A stretch of DNA of 64,000 nt from NCBI RefSeq assembly GCF_019038415.1, contig NZ_JAFKRG010000011.1, forward strand, positions 1 through 64,000, written 5' to 3'. Numbering within the stretch: position 1 is the stretch's first letter; every line of letters begins with the position of its first letter. Below are positions 1 to 8,059 of this stretch, in pieces. The DNA comes from Synechococcus sp. CCY 9618. GTDB lineage: Bacteria > Cyanobacteriota > Cyanobacteriia > PCC-6307 > Cyanobiaceae. The notes beneath the pieces are model-generated. The model made no database searches and was not told where the DNA came from. It saw only the letters and a program-made list of their open reading frames with translations. A program made the translations under genes and the position numbers.

Positions 1-55
1 GAGAACAGGGGGCCGGTGCGTTCCTGCTGGCCGCGCATTCGCTCAGTGCCGTTAG

Positions 56-454
56 GCCATTCTCCCGCGGCTGAGCTGGTTTTTCAGCAGCCTCCTAAGC
101 CTGCTGGAGGCGCGGCTGGTGGAGCTACCGAAGTCGATTCGCGCCGCAATTGCCACAGGGCAACACAAGCCTGTCGGGGATGCCTTCCGGCAATTGCTGG
201 ACCGTCTGCCCTATTGGGCCGACCTAGTGGCGAGGACACCCGGGCTCACCCCCTACGGACTGCGGCATGGATTCGCTTGGAGGGGTGCCCACAGGGTTCC
301 ACCTATCCCCCTGCGCAACTTGGCGGCAGTGATGGGGCACTCACCCGCAACCCACCTGCGGCACTACGGACGCTGGACCGCTGAGGCCGATCTAATCGCC
401 AGCTTCGCCACTCCACCTGTAGGGGGGGTTGACGCTGCTCGACCCCTCATGTAG
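56..454 (+). pseudogene. Tyrosine recombinase, C-terminal fragment
   Basis: The frame carries the end of a phage-type integrase: an LRHGFA box (the R and H of the catalytic site) followed about 25 residues later by a GHSPATHLRHY box with the second histidine and the nucleophilic tyrosine. The frame is closed upstream by a TAG at 53-55, so the N-terminal domain and the first catalytic arginine are absent from this frame; they may lie in another frame or outside the window. I read it as a decayed or frameshifted integrase at the edge of the replication module that follows. Only about 130 residues remain, against 300-400 for an intact integrase. Confidence 0.6.
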
Positions 455-585
455 CGTTCCCTCAAGTTGTAAGCCCATTTAGGGGCAAGGATCACGGACT
501 TCATTAGGTCCGCCATCTGCTAGGGCAGGGAAACTTGCCTGAAGGAAGCGAGCTTTTCTAGCTCGCCCCACGGTGATTTCAGTTG

Positions 586-921
586 ATGCCCCTTAGTTCA
601 GGAGCCAACTGCGACCGGGGCAACCCGAACCAATCCAATAACCCCATCTTTCCCATGAAAGTTGAATCGGGGCTGGTGCGGTATCGCGGTAAGCAGATGA
701 GCCCGGCCATGGCCAAGCTCCTCAAAGCCAACACCCACCACCAAAAAGCCCGCAAGTACGCCCCCAAAGGTGTCGATCCTGCCACCATCAGCCCATGCCT
801 GGCAGATGTTGAGCGTCTAGGCCCTGGCATCCTTTCTGCTGAGGTTCGCGCCCTCCATGAAAGGGTTGCGGCAATGACTGAGCGGCTGATGCAGGATCCG
901 GCTGTTCAGGCGGAGTCCTGA
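586..921 (+). CDS. Small hypothetical protein
   Basis: A small basic-to-neutral protein of unknown function. It has no recognisable domain. The stretch beginning MKVESGLVRYRGKQMSPAM (ATG at 655) looks like a natural N-terminus, so the gene may start there instead of at the ATG at 586. It ends three bases before the next gene and lies in the same orientation as the HTH protein and primase-helicase, so it is probably in one transcription unit with them. A role in regulation or replication of the element is possible but only inferred from position. Confidence 0.5.
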   Translation: MPLSSGANCDRGNPNQSNNPIFPMKVESGLVRYRGKQMSPAMAKLLKANTHHQKARKYAPKGVDPATISPCLADVERLGPGILSAEVRALHERVAAMTERLMQDPAVQAES

Positions 922-924
922 GCG

Positions 925-1230
925 ATGGCCAATATTGAATCCCTCCCGCCACGGGTGCAGGGAGAGGCTGCGCATGGCGTTAGCCGCGACCAATGGCTAC
1001 CAACCCCCTTGGCCGCCCGCGCCCTGGGCGTGAGCCCTCGCACGCTCAAGCGTTACGGCCACCCAGAGCGTGGCTTCCTGATCCCGGGTATGCATTGGAC
1101 TGCTGGCCCATATGCCAACTCAACGACCCGCTGGGATGTGGAAGCCTGTCGCGCGGTGCTCCATCACCGTGGCATGCAGGTCATTCGGGAAGTAAAACCA
1201 GGAAAACGCCTTACGGTTGGGGTGCAATGA
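925..1230 (+). CDS. Excisionase/MerR-like small DNA-binding protein
   Basis: A 101-residue protein whose middle reads as a winged-helix excisionase-like fold: PTPLAARALGVSPRTLKRY is a typical recognition helix segment, followed by a wing-like stretch and a second helix (DVEACRAVLHH). Proteins of this type usually bind DNA as integrase-directionality factors or element repressors. Its stop codon overlaps the start of the primase gene (ATGA), which implies translational coupling. The placement directly before a P4-type primase is common in integrative elements and satellites; the exact role (excision or control of replication) is inference. Confidence 0.6.
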   Translation: MANIESLPPRVQGEAAHGVSRDQWLPTPLAARALGVSPRTLKRYGHPERGFLIPGMHWTAGPYANSTTRWDVEACRAVLHHRGMQVIREVKPGKRLTVGVQ

Positions 1231-3914
1231 ATAACCCCATCGCCCCTGGCTTGGGCGAGCGGGGAGAACACAAAACAATCCCCGCTTACGTTCCTCCGGG
1301 CGTCCCCGAGCTTGTCGCCGAACTAGAGCAATCCTCTATCGGTCCCGAGCATCAGGCCCTGCTTCGCTACCGCAGGGTCAACTGCGACGAAGCCTGCACG
1401 CTGACGGGCTATAGGATTACCGGATGGGCCGTTCCCTACCTTGATCCGGATGGACGGCCCTACCAGTCACCAGCGCCTGGCGGTCACTTCTGGCGGCTGA
1501 AGCCCGACCCTGGCCAGCTGGAGCCAAAGGACGGTGATAAACCGCCCAAGTACCTAACCACCAAGGGCGCCGGGAATCGCCCTTACTTTTCCCCTCTTAT
1601 TGATTGGTCGCAGCAGCTGCGTGGTGACAAGGCCATCGACATCACTGAGGGCGAAAAGTCTGCCGACTCAGCCAACGCTCACGGACATCCCACTATCGGG
1701 CTTACAGGCGTCTGGGGCTGGAAGGATCAACGATACGGCGAAAGCCAGCCAATTCCCGAACTAGTGACATTCGACTGGAAGAACCGGCCGATTCGGATCG
1801 TGTTCGACTCCGACATGGTGCAGAACCGGCAGGTGCAAGTTGCGGCCCAGGAGCTTGGCTTGTTCGTCGCCGGACGAAAAGGCCCACAGGACCCGGAGCC
1901 ACCGTCTTTCGTCCTTCTACCCTGCGAGCTGGACGGTAAGAAGAACGGCGTGGATGATTTGATCGCCCGCCACGGCATAGGGGCCTACGACGCACTGCTG
2001 CGGATCGCGCAACCGCTGGTGAAGTGGGGGAAGTCTAAAGGTTCCAATGTCGTTGGAGGGTGCCTGCGTACCGAACCCGCCGAGACGCACCACAAGGCTG
2101 TGATGGCATGGTGCGTGATGAAGGACAACTTCGCGGTGCGAACGGGCATCGGCGTCTATCGCTGGAGCAGAACGCACTGGCTGCCACTGCCCGGCAAAGA
2201 TGGCGATGCTCTGGGTCCCCATGTCCACCACTGGATGGATCATCAGGACTGGCACAAGCGCGGCAGCAGCACCATGTCCGCCGTGCTGGGTGAACTGGGC
2301 CACCGCCTCAGGTGTGATGGTTCTGCATGGGATCCGCCGCACCTGCTGGCGTTCGCTAATGGCACACTTGACACAATCACTAACACCTTTACCCCTAACC
2401 ACCGCCGGGAAGACCTTCTTACGTTCTGCCTGCCCTACGACTACCAGCTCGGCGCCATCTGCCCTAAGTGGTTGGCCTTCCTAGATCAGACCTTTGAGGG
2501 CGATCCGCAACTGATCCGTCTGGCCCGCGCTGCAATCCGCTGGAGCCTGATGCCGAAGGACACCACCAGGCCGTTCCCCTTCGAGGTGCTGTTCGATGTG
2601 ATCGGCCGCAAGGGCACCGGTAAGGGCACCTTCAGCGAGGTCCTGAACGCTCTGGTGGGCGGCAACCATGGCGCAGCAATCCTCAAGCCCGAGGGCATCG
2701 CCAATGCCAACACACGCCACGGGCTCATCGGGAAACGAATCGCCTACGACCCCGACTGTGGCGGCCACGTCCGCGACCCTGGCACGTTCAACAGCATCAT
2801 CAGCAACGAACCGGTGGAGGTGAAGGCCCTCTACCGAGACGTGTTCAGCGCCCGCCTGGGTGTGGTGTGCTGGCGGTTCTTCAACGACACACCCACTGCC
2901 TCTGGCGGTGGTGTTGAGGGCCTAGGCAGGCGAATTATCACCTTCAGGTTCGACGTCAAGCCTGCCCGCCGTGATCCAGGTCTGAAGGCTGCCCTCATCG
3001 CCGAGGCCGCTGGCATCTTCCAATGGGCCTGGGAGATGGATCCACAAGGGATGGGCGAGGCCCTGATGGGTGCAGGCTCCATTGCCTCCATCAGGGCCGC
3101 TTCCCTGGACGGTGCACTGGAACGCCAGCCCATCCTCCGCTTCTTACTAGAGCAGTTCCCCGGTGGCCGCGATGGGATCCTGGGCGCCAACCTATATAAG
3201 CAGTGGACCGCATGGTGTGAGGCCGAGGGGCATGCCAAGAGCAGCAACACCACGTTTGCGAAGGATCTGAAGAAGCTGGAGGGCGTAACCATGTCCCACA
3301 CGAAAAGCGGGAATGTTTACCGTATCCCGCCCATCGATAGGCGCCTACTGGCCGAACACCTGGGGCTCTCGTCGGACACGCCGCAAGAAGATGCTACAAG
3401 CCCACCCGAAAATGATGTGAAGGGCTTAACCCTTCACCGTGAAGGGTATAACGAACCAACCCTTCACCCCGAAACGACTGCGCAGGAAAGGGTCTCGGGG
3501 GAAGTGAAGGGTATGAAGGGTCTGGAGGCTAAAGACTTCTATAGTGAAGGGGAGGAACTGGGGAATCTCACAGGGAAAGGTCTGGGCGAAAACCTTTCAC
3601 ACCCTTCACTTGCCAGTATTGAAGGGGCTTTTACCCTTCACTCAGCGCATCACCTACCCTTCACGGCTCTTCCGCACCCTTCACCGCCGCAACAGCGCCA
3701 AAGTCAGCCGATCGAAGTCCTCGATGAGAAGACGGGCTCATGGCAGACAGGCTGGCGACAGATCGGCAGAGGCAAGGGCAGCGCAAGTGTCCTGTGCTCC
3801 GATCCAGCGGGTAAGAGCCGTCAGGTACGGAAGAAGCTAATCAGGCAGGTGAAATTTGCGAATGACGCCTCGCCCGTCCTGGCCCTGCGGAACCAGCTCA
3901 CCTATCAGGTCTGA
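1227..3914 (+). CDS. P4-type primase-helicase (DUF3854 plus SF3 helicase)
   Basis: An 895-residue replication protein. Residues about 20-290 match the DUF3854 / Toprim-like layout (DITEGEKSAD near residue 137, then VFDSD). Residues about 430-640 form a P4-type superfamily 3 helicase: Walker A GRKGTGKGT near 460, an acidic Walker B-like YDPD near 510, and an arginine-rich end. The last 60 residues (SRQVRKKLIR) are basic and may bind DNA. The start is set by the 4-bp ATGA overlap with the preceding gene; a longer upstream frame in the same phase overlaps that gene and is unlikely. The region between helicase and basic tail is low-complexity and encodes the 9-bp repeats described separately. Such proteins initiate and unwind replication of satellites, phages and integrative elements. 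Confidence 0.85.
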   Translation: MNNPIAPGLGERGEHKTIPAYVPPGVPELVAELEQSSIGPEHQALLRYRRVNCDEACTLTGYRITGWAVPYLDPDGRPYQSPAPGGHFWRLKPDPGQLEPKDGDKPPKYLTTKGAGNRPYFSPLIDWSQQLRGDKAIDITEGEKSADSANAHGHPTIGLTGVWGWKDQRYGESQPIPELVTFDWKNRPIRIVFDSDMVQNRQVQVAAQELGLFVAGRKGPQDPEPPSFVLLPCELDGKKNGVDDLIARHGIGAYDALLRIAQPLVKWGKSKGSNVVGGCLRTEPAETHHKAVMAWCVMKDNFAVRTGIGVYRWSRTHWLPLPGKDGDALGPHVHHWMDHQDWHKRGSSTMSAVLGELGHRLRCDGSAWDPPHLLAFANGTLDTITNTFTPNHRREDLLTFCLPYDYQLGAICPKWLAFLDQTFEGDPQLIRLARAAIRWSLMPKDTTRPFPFEVLFDVIGRKGTGKGTFSEVLNALVGGNHGAAILKPEGIANANTRHGLIGKRIAYDPDCGGHVRDPGTFNSIISNEPVEVKALYRDVFSARLGVVCWRFFNDTPTASGGGVEGLGRRIITFRFDVKPARRDPGLKAALIAEAAGIFQWAWEMDPQGMGEALMGAGSIASIRAASLDGALERQPILRFLLEQFPGGRDGILGANLYKQWTAWCEAEGHAKSSNTTFAKDLKKLEGVTMSHTKSGNVYRIPPIDRRLLAEHLGLSSDTPQEDATSPPENDVKGLTLHREGYNEPTLHPETTAQERVSGEVKGMKGLEAKDFYSEGEELGNLTGKGLGENLSHPSLASIEGAFTLHSAHHLPFTALPHPSPPQQRQSQPIEVLDEKTGSWQTGWRQIGRGKGSASVLCSDPAGKSRQVRKKLIRQVKFANDASPVLALRNQLTYQV
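3417..3684 (+). repeat. Iteron-like array of ACCCTTCAC repeats inside the primase gene
   Basis: Eight exact copies of ACCCTTCAC occur in 268 bp: direct at 3429, 3459, 3601, 3633, 3656 and 3676, inverted (GTGAAGGGT) at 3439 and 3504. One-mismatch copies lie at 3417, 3513, 3544 and 3592. Copies fall in different reading frames (translated as TLH in some places and HPS in others) and on both strands, so the pattern is selected at DNA level and is not a protein repeat. Phage P4 alpha protein, a related primase-helicase, binds short iterons of similar size at its origin; by analogy this is a candidate replication origin bound by the protein that encodes it. Confidence 0.65.
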
Positions 3915-4352
3915 TGTTTGCACCACCATCAGTAACTAATCAACCAACTGGGGCGCTACCTCAGTGGGGTACAGGACATTCGCACCAAGACCGACACCCG
4001 CAGCACACCTTGAGCTGAGCCGCTTGCGGCAACTCCATGTCCCGGGACGTCAACCAAGGGAAGCCGGTCGGTCCCCAGCGCAAAGCGCACTAAACATCGG
4101 CGATTGGAGCCGATCTAGCAGAGGCTACAGGCTCTGGATGAGAAAGCTGGTGAGCTTTAGGCATGAATAACTTGGAAGAAGGACGAACCAACTTCAACCA
4201 ACTGCACCGATCACTTCCAATTCCGTCGCTTAGTTGAAGGGATGAACGATGTTGTTGTTGAACAGTGCAGTCGCTAGACTCAGGGGTGGATGCGCACCGC
4301 TTGTCAAGAGCTCATCGTTGCTCCCTATCCTTAAGCCTGAGGCTGGCAAAAC
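3915..4352. other. 438-bp stretch with no supportable gene
   Basis: Short open frames occur but none has a convincing start, ribosome-binding site or recognisable product. I see no tRNA, no strong terminator hairpin and no attC core pair. It may be decayed sequence between the replication module and the first cassette-like gene. Confidence 0.5.
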
Positions 4353-4946
4353 ATGCAATTCCGCTCAATCAAGACTCGAGTGGCAAAGCTTGAAAAAGCA
4401 ATTCGGAATGAATCTACGAAGCCTCAATACGGCCTCGCAGGAAATGTCCTTTGGACTGCCGATGGCGGAAGGACAGCATGTGACGATGAAGGAAAGCAAA
4501 TTGGGCCTATCGCCTTAGATGATGTACAGAGGGCCGTGGGATGGGCAGTAGTCGTTCACGATAAAAGCGACGTGCCTCTTGCGCACAATGGTAGGTTCAA
4601 CTCGGTTCCTGTGTGGTTTCCTAGAGCCGAGAATGGCGGAGACTACCTGCTTCGGTGTGATGTGCGAGGGGCGATACCAATTGAATGCATCCTTACAGGA
4701 TCAGAACCTTTTCCTCTTTCAAACGACCAAGGAGGGAGGCTAATTGCTCCATGGTCCGACTGGGCTGATGAGATGCGGATAGTAAAACGATGGGACAACT
4801 ACCGACTACCTGATTACTTCCTGGACTTTATCGATGTTTTCGAGTGCGAGTGGCTTAGTAAGCTATGGCGTGAGAAGCAGCGTGGTTTGATTGAACTTTA
4901 CTCCAAAATCCAACATGATCAGCAAGATGGGCTCAGACCTGCTTAG
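4353..4946 (+). CDS. Hypothetical protein, 197 residues
   Basis: An unrecognised soluble protein with an N-terminal basic helix (SIKTRVAKLEKAIRN) that could form a short coiled coil, then a mixed region rich in tryptophan and acidic residues. No signal peptide and no catalytic motif that I can name. Base composition is lower in GC than the core genome. It is transcribed against the minus-strand attC site just downstream, so if it belongs to a cassette it is inverted relative to that site. Function unknown; a solitary cassette or remnant gene are both possible. Confidence 0.5.
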   Translation: MQFRSIKTRVAKLEKAIRNESTKPQYGLAGNVLWTADGGRTACDDEGKQIGPIALDDVQRAVGWAVVVHDKSDVPLAHNGRFNSVPVWFPRAENGGDYLLRCDVRGAIPIECILTGSEPFPLSNDQGGRLIAPWSDWADEMRIVKRWDNYRLPDYFLDFIDVFECEWLSKLWREKQRGLIELYSKIQHDQQDGLRPA

Positions 4947-5008
4947 GGCGAGTACTTGAATGCCATGGCCCGTAGGATAACCGAAATGGAAACGCTCGCA
5001 TTTGTGAG

Positions 5009-5095
5009 AGCTAACGCTCAAGACCAGCGGCGGGCAGTAGCCCTATCGGTATGCATAGCCTGTTCAGGCCCGCCCGGTAGATCTTGATGTTATAT
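5009..5095 (-). other. Integron attC site A
   Basis: Read on the minus strand the site runs from ATATAAC to GTTAGCT. The inner arms are ATCAAGATCTACCGGGCGGGC and, reversed, CTCAAGACCAGCGGCGGGC, a long imperfect inverted repeat with bulged bases, the hallmark of attC sites that fold as single strands. It begins 24 bases after the stop of the minus-strand secreted protein gene, where a cassette's attC is expected. The outer boxes each deviate slightly from RYYYAAC and GTTRRRY, while the AAC and GTT triplets are intact. Confidence 0.65.
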
Positions 5096-5119
5096 GGAAG
5101 ATGAAGGTTTTTGTTTAAG

Positions 5120-5995
5120 CTAAAGGTCTGTCGCAACTACACGGATAGGAAACTCAAGCTGGTGCTCCCATGTGTAATAATCAACAGGGCAGGCGTCGAA
5201 GACATCTCCCCTGACGCGAAAGATACTCACCTTCACAGGTTCCTCCCAGTAGGCACTGCCCGAATCTGGCGATATTCTTCGTCCACTCGCATTTCCTGAG
5301 CATCCAACAGCATTCGTTGCCCATGTCTTCTCGCCTGCATACTCGCTATAGACAAGATAGTCTCCAGCAGGCACAAAGATTGAATACATCTTTTCACCGT
5401 CGCTCGTTCTCGTACAACGTTGCTCAAGCCCAGCAACAGAAACTGCACAGACTTTTTGGCCTGGCATAAAATCGGAAGGATAGATTAGATTGCCACTAAT
5501 GCGAAAGGGAGCTGCCGCCAGATTCCTTGTGGTCACCACAGGAATACTATCTATGGCGGAAGAGATCGGCGCCGGAGAATCTGAAGCACACAGGTCGTGG
5601 ATGATTTGTCCCCAGCCTGTAGCTAATGAGTATTGAGACCACTGCAAAGACTCAACATATCGGAGATTTCCAAGTGGGCCTTTACTTATTGCGAGTTTCT
5701 TTGAAGAGCAATCGACAAGAACTGTCATTCTGCTAGCGCTGCCATCGGCGTAAGAAACAAAGAGATTTCTCCAAGCCTTACCTTTTGGCTTCGCCCAATA
5801 CGCCCATGGCACCAAAGCACCAGAATAGTTGCGCCACTGAGCAGATGCATTGCCCCTATAGGTGGCCGGCAACTCCTGTGTCTTAACCTGTGCCTCCAAT
5901 GCAGTCAACACAACAACTGCCGCGGCAAGTCTAGGGATGCAGAGAGACAGCATGCTTGTTATGACTGTTGAAAGAGGATTACGACAATATGGCAT
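5120..5995 (-). CDS. Secreted hypothetical protein, cassette gene
   Basis: A 291-residue protein with an N-terminal signal peptide: the hydrophobic run IPRLAAAVVVLTAL ends near residue 33, so the mature protein is exported. An internal ATG fifteen codons in (start at 5953) would give a more compact signal peptide and may be the real start. The mature part has several cysteines (for example in VDCSSK, HDLCASD, EQRCTR, GCSGN), suggesting disulfides, and no family I recognise. It sits between two attC sites on the same strand, so it looks like a mobile gene cassette of its own. Exported unknown proteins are common cassette cargo. Confidence 0.6.
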   Translation of the reverse strand: MPYCRNPLSTVITSMLSLCIPRLAAAVVVLTALEAQVKTQELPATYRGNASAQWRNYSGALVPWAYWAKPKGKAWRNLFVSYADGSASRMTVLVDCSSKKLAISKGPLGNLRYVESLQWSQYSLATGWGQIIHDLCASDSPAPISSAIDSIPVVTTRNLAAAPFRISGNLIYPSDFMPGQKVCAVSVAGLEQRCTRTSDGEKMYSIFVPAGDYLVYSEYAGEKTWATNAVGCSGNASGRRISPDSGSAYWEEPVKVSIFRVRGDVFDACPVDYYTWEHQLEFPIRVVATDL

Positions 5996-6067
5996 GTATT
6001 GAATTTGCAGAAACTATAGACAGCTTAGTAAGAGCTGGAATCTTAGCTGTATCTTTCCTTGCCTTCC

Positions 6068-6159
6068 ATCTAACGCTGCCCTTGAGTGGCAGGCAGAGAG
6101 TTTGTAGTGGCGAAGCAGATTACTGCTGGAGGCCTGCCCACTCGAAGGGCTTGTTAGAC
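6068..6159 (-). other. Integron attC site B
   Basis: The clearest attC in the window. On the minus strand it starts with GTCTAAC, a perfect RYYYAAC, and ends with GTTAGAT, a perfect GTTRRRY, 92 bp in all. The inner arms AAGCCCTTCGAGTGGGCAGG and, reversed, CTGCCCTTGAGTGGCAGG pair almost throughout with small bulges. It follows the stop codon of the MazG-like gene by about 18 bases, the normal position of an attC behind its cassette gene. Confidence 0.8.
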
Positions 6160-6177
6160 GCTCACCAAAGCGTAGGG

Positions 6178-6495
6178 CTAGACCTCGCCATCGACCAAGA
6201 AGAGGCGCCTCTGAAACCCGCCTCGCGTTTCGGCCTTCTGCCCCCGCACGTCCTCAAGCTCCTCCAGGGTATAGCCCTTGGCGACGCAGAGAGCGCGGAT
6301 GACCTCCAGGGTGTCTGCCAACTCCTCAATGTCGCCGCCACTCTCGGAAACCTCGGAGGCCTCTTCGTGGAGCTTTGCAATGAGTTGCGCCGCGTATTCT
6401 TCGTCGCGCAACTCCCGGACGGTGTACGCCTTCCCGGCAGCGTCCATAAGCTCAGGGATTCGGTCGCGGACAAGCTTGTTGTAGGTCTTTCGCAT
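6178..6495 (-). CDS. MazG-like nucleotide pyrophosphohydrolase, cassette gene
   Basis: A 105-residue all-alpha pyrophosphohydrolase of the PRA-PH/MazG-like group. It opens with YNKLVRDRIPEL, the signature start of this subfamily, and carries the metal-binding pattern LHEEASEV followed by DIEELADTLEV. Family members hydrolyse nucleoside triphosphates to monophosphate and pyrophosphate; the substrate here is unknown. The gene starts 8 bases after the stop of the HNH nuclease gene on the same strand, and attC site B follows it, so nuclease and pyrophosphohydrolase travel in one cassette. That makes a joint role likely, for example in defence or in clearing modified or damaged nucleotides, but this is inference. 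Confidence 0.8.
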   Translation of the reverse strand: MRKTYNKLVRDRIPELMDAAGKAYTVRELRDEEYAAQLIAKLHEEASEVSESGGDIEELADTLEVIRALCVAKGYTLEELEDVRGQKAETRGGFQRRLFLVDGEV

Positions 6496-6503
6496 CTAGA
6501 GGC

Positions 6504-7562
6504 TCACAGAAGGGAGTTGGCGACACTGGAGGACGCTGGCCGCCAGCGGCTTGGTATCGCGTCGATAGCGAGCTGGTCGCATTGCTGAAGGAAGCTCGCG
6601 CGTTTCTGCTCGGTGGCTCCGGTCTGCGCAATGAGCGTCTCGCGGAGCGGGTGGTGGCTGTCGATGAGCCAGTTGTTCCTCAAGTTCAACCGCTCGAGGT
6701 ACTCGATGTGTGGGATGAGGTCGAACTTGCCGCCTGGGCCACGGTTGCACTCTGTGCAGGCCAGAACGAGGTTCCAGACACCGTCGATATTCACGCCACC
6801 AAACGACTCGGCCTGGTCGAGCCTCCTGGGGAAAAAGTGGTCGACATCAACATCAAGCGACTCACCGCGGCCGATAATGATTGGTTGATTGCAATAGAAA
6901 CATGCGCCTTTCTGATACCCGTTGAGAGCGTCGCGCACTCCGACGATTGAAACCCGACGAGTGGCGTCCGTCGTGACGAAAAGCTCGCCAACCTCAATGT
7001 CTGTTTTCACCTCCAGCACTCGCGAAGGCACGCCAAGGTTCCAAGCCGTCTCAACAAGACGCCAACGCGCTTCCGCCTCTGGTGCCAAACTGTCGGCCTG
7101 CGTGTCCGCCATGAGTCGTCGAAACTCGTCAGTGAGCCGGATTCCTATGGCGGTCGCACGCTCGTCATGGAAGAACCGAATGGGGACATCTGAAGAGCCA
7201 ACGACGTGAAATGCATCGATGACGTTGTTGAAGCCACGCCGGACGGTCTCCGCGCGTAGTTGATCGGATGAGAGTTCGCCTCGGTTGAAGCTGCGACAGG
7301 CGTCGAGAAACACGCTTGAGCGCGAGGTCGCTTGTCGATCCGCGGAATCTAGGTGCCGGGCAATCTCCCGAGCGAAAGGCAACGCGAGGTCATCAAGACG
7401 GACGAGGTCATCGCTGGCTGGGGCGAGCTCAACTAACGAGCGAGCGAGGGCAAACTTGTAGGACGCGACGTTTCGCCCAAAAAGGACGATCGCCCGCCAG
7501 CAGGATGCGGGATTCGGCTTGCTCTCGATGAATGGCGTGGTCGAGGGGCTTCGGGTGTGCAC
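6504..7562 (-). CDS. HNH endonuclease, cassette gene
   Basis: A predicted metal-dependent nuclease. The C-terminal half has a full zinc-bound HNH module: CFYCNQPI, then VDVDHFFPRRL, then NLVLACTECNRGPGGK. The N-terminal half (starting near SCWRAIVLFGRNVASYKFAL) is a helical domain seen in other HNH proteins of unknown target. The start is taken at GTG 7562 because the alternative TTG at 7643 lies inside the attC site of the preceding cassette. The MazG-like gene follows after 8 bases. Probably a restriction or defence nuclease; specificity cannot be read from the sequence. Confidence 0.75.
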   Translation of the reverse strand: MHTRSPSTTPFIESKPNPASCWRAIVLFGRNVASYKFALARSLVELAPASDDLVRLDDLALPFAREIARHLDSADRQATSRSSVFLDACRSFNRGELSSDQLRAETVRRGFNNVIDAFHVVGSSDVPIRFFHDERATAIGIRLTDEFRRLMADTQADSLAPEAEARWRLVETAWNLGVPSRVLEVKTDIEVGELFVTTDATRRVSIVGVRDALNGYQKGACFYCNQPIIIGRGESLDVDVDHFFPRRLDQAESFGGVNIDGVWNLVLACTECNRGPGGKFDLIPHIEYLERLNLRNNWLIDSHHPLRETLIAQTGATEQKRASFLQQCDQLAIDAIPSRWRPASSSVANSLL

Positions 7563-7591
7563 GTATGCTACTGAAGCCGGTTTCTCGATGC

Positions 7592-7675
7592 GTCTAACGC
7601 TCCAAATCAGAAGCGGGAAGAGGCGAAAGGGCTCGGTTAGCAACTATCGCTCCCACTTAGGCGGACCCGTTAAAC
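7592..7675 (-). other. Integron attC site C
   Basis: On the minus strand it runs from GTTTAAC (perfect RYYYAAC) to GTTAGAC (perfect GTTRRRY), 84 bp. Inner arms share TAACGGGTCC / TAACGCTCC and AAGTGGGAG / AAGCGGGAAG when folded, weaker pairing than site B but in register. The GTG start of the HNH gene lies 30 bases past the recombination end, as expected for the first gene of the next cassette. Confidence 0.6.
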
Positions 7676-8059
7676 ACCTGTTCATTCGGATACATAGCGG
7701 GTCAAGTGGATGGTTCTCCTCTCCTGGGCAATCCAAGCCGAATGCCTCGCCGGGATAGCTTGTCGGTCTTCCAAACACTACTTCGAAGGGTCAGGCTTCT
7801 ACCTCAAATGCCGTCCTTCTTATCATCATGTCCAAAGCTCCCAAACCTGATTCATTCCTATCATCGTTAAAAGGATATCCAGAATCCATTTTTGTCAAAG
7901 ATCTATAGAAGCTGTGGGAGCCTTGGTCCTCTCTGAAGGCTGACCTACCCCCCGTCTCTGAGAATGGTGTAGCACCCTATTGCCGAGTAATGAGGCATAC
8001 ATGATCCCTTCGGAGACGGGCGGGATCAAGAGAAGCTCGTTTGCACTTATGGATTATGA
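7676..8059. other. 384-bp stretch with no supportable gene
   Basis: No convincing gene. A short minus-strand frame (ATG at 7889, stop at 7791, 32 codons; the frame is open further upstream without a start) has coding-like composition and could be the remnant of the cassette gene that belonged to attC site C. No hairpin terminator or tRNA seen. Confidence 0.4.

Noticed and set aside
547-566. GCGAGC-GCTCGC hairpin upstream of the first small gene as a terminator or riboswitch
   Set aside because: Short stem without U run and no conserved riboswitch sequence.
4190-4240. CTTCAAC...GTTGAAG inverted repeat as an attC for the 197-residue gene
   Set aside because: It lacks the AAC/GTT core boxes in the right places and has no inner arms.
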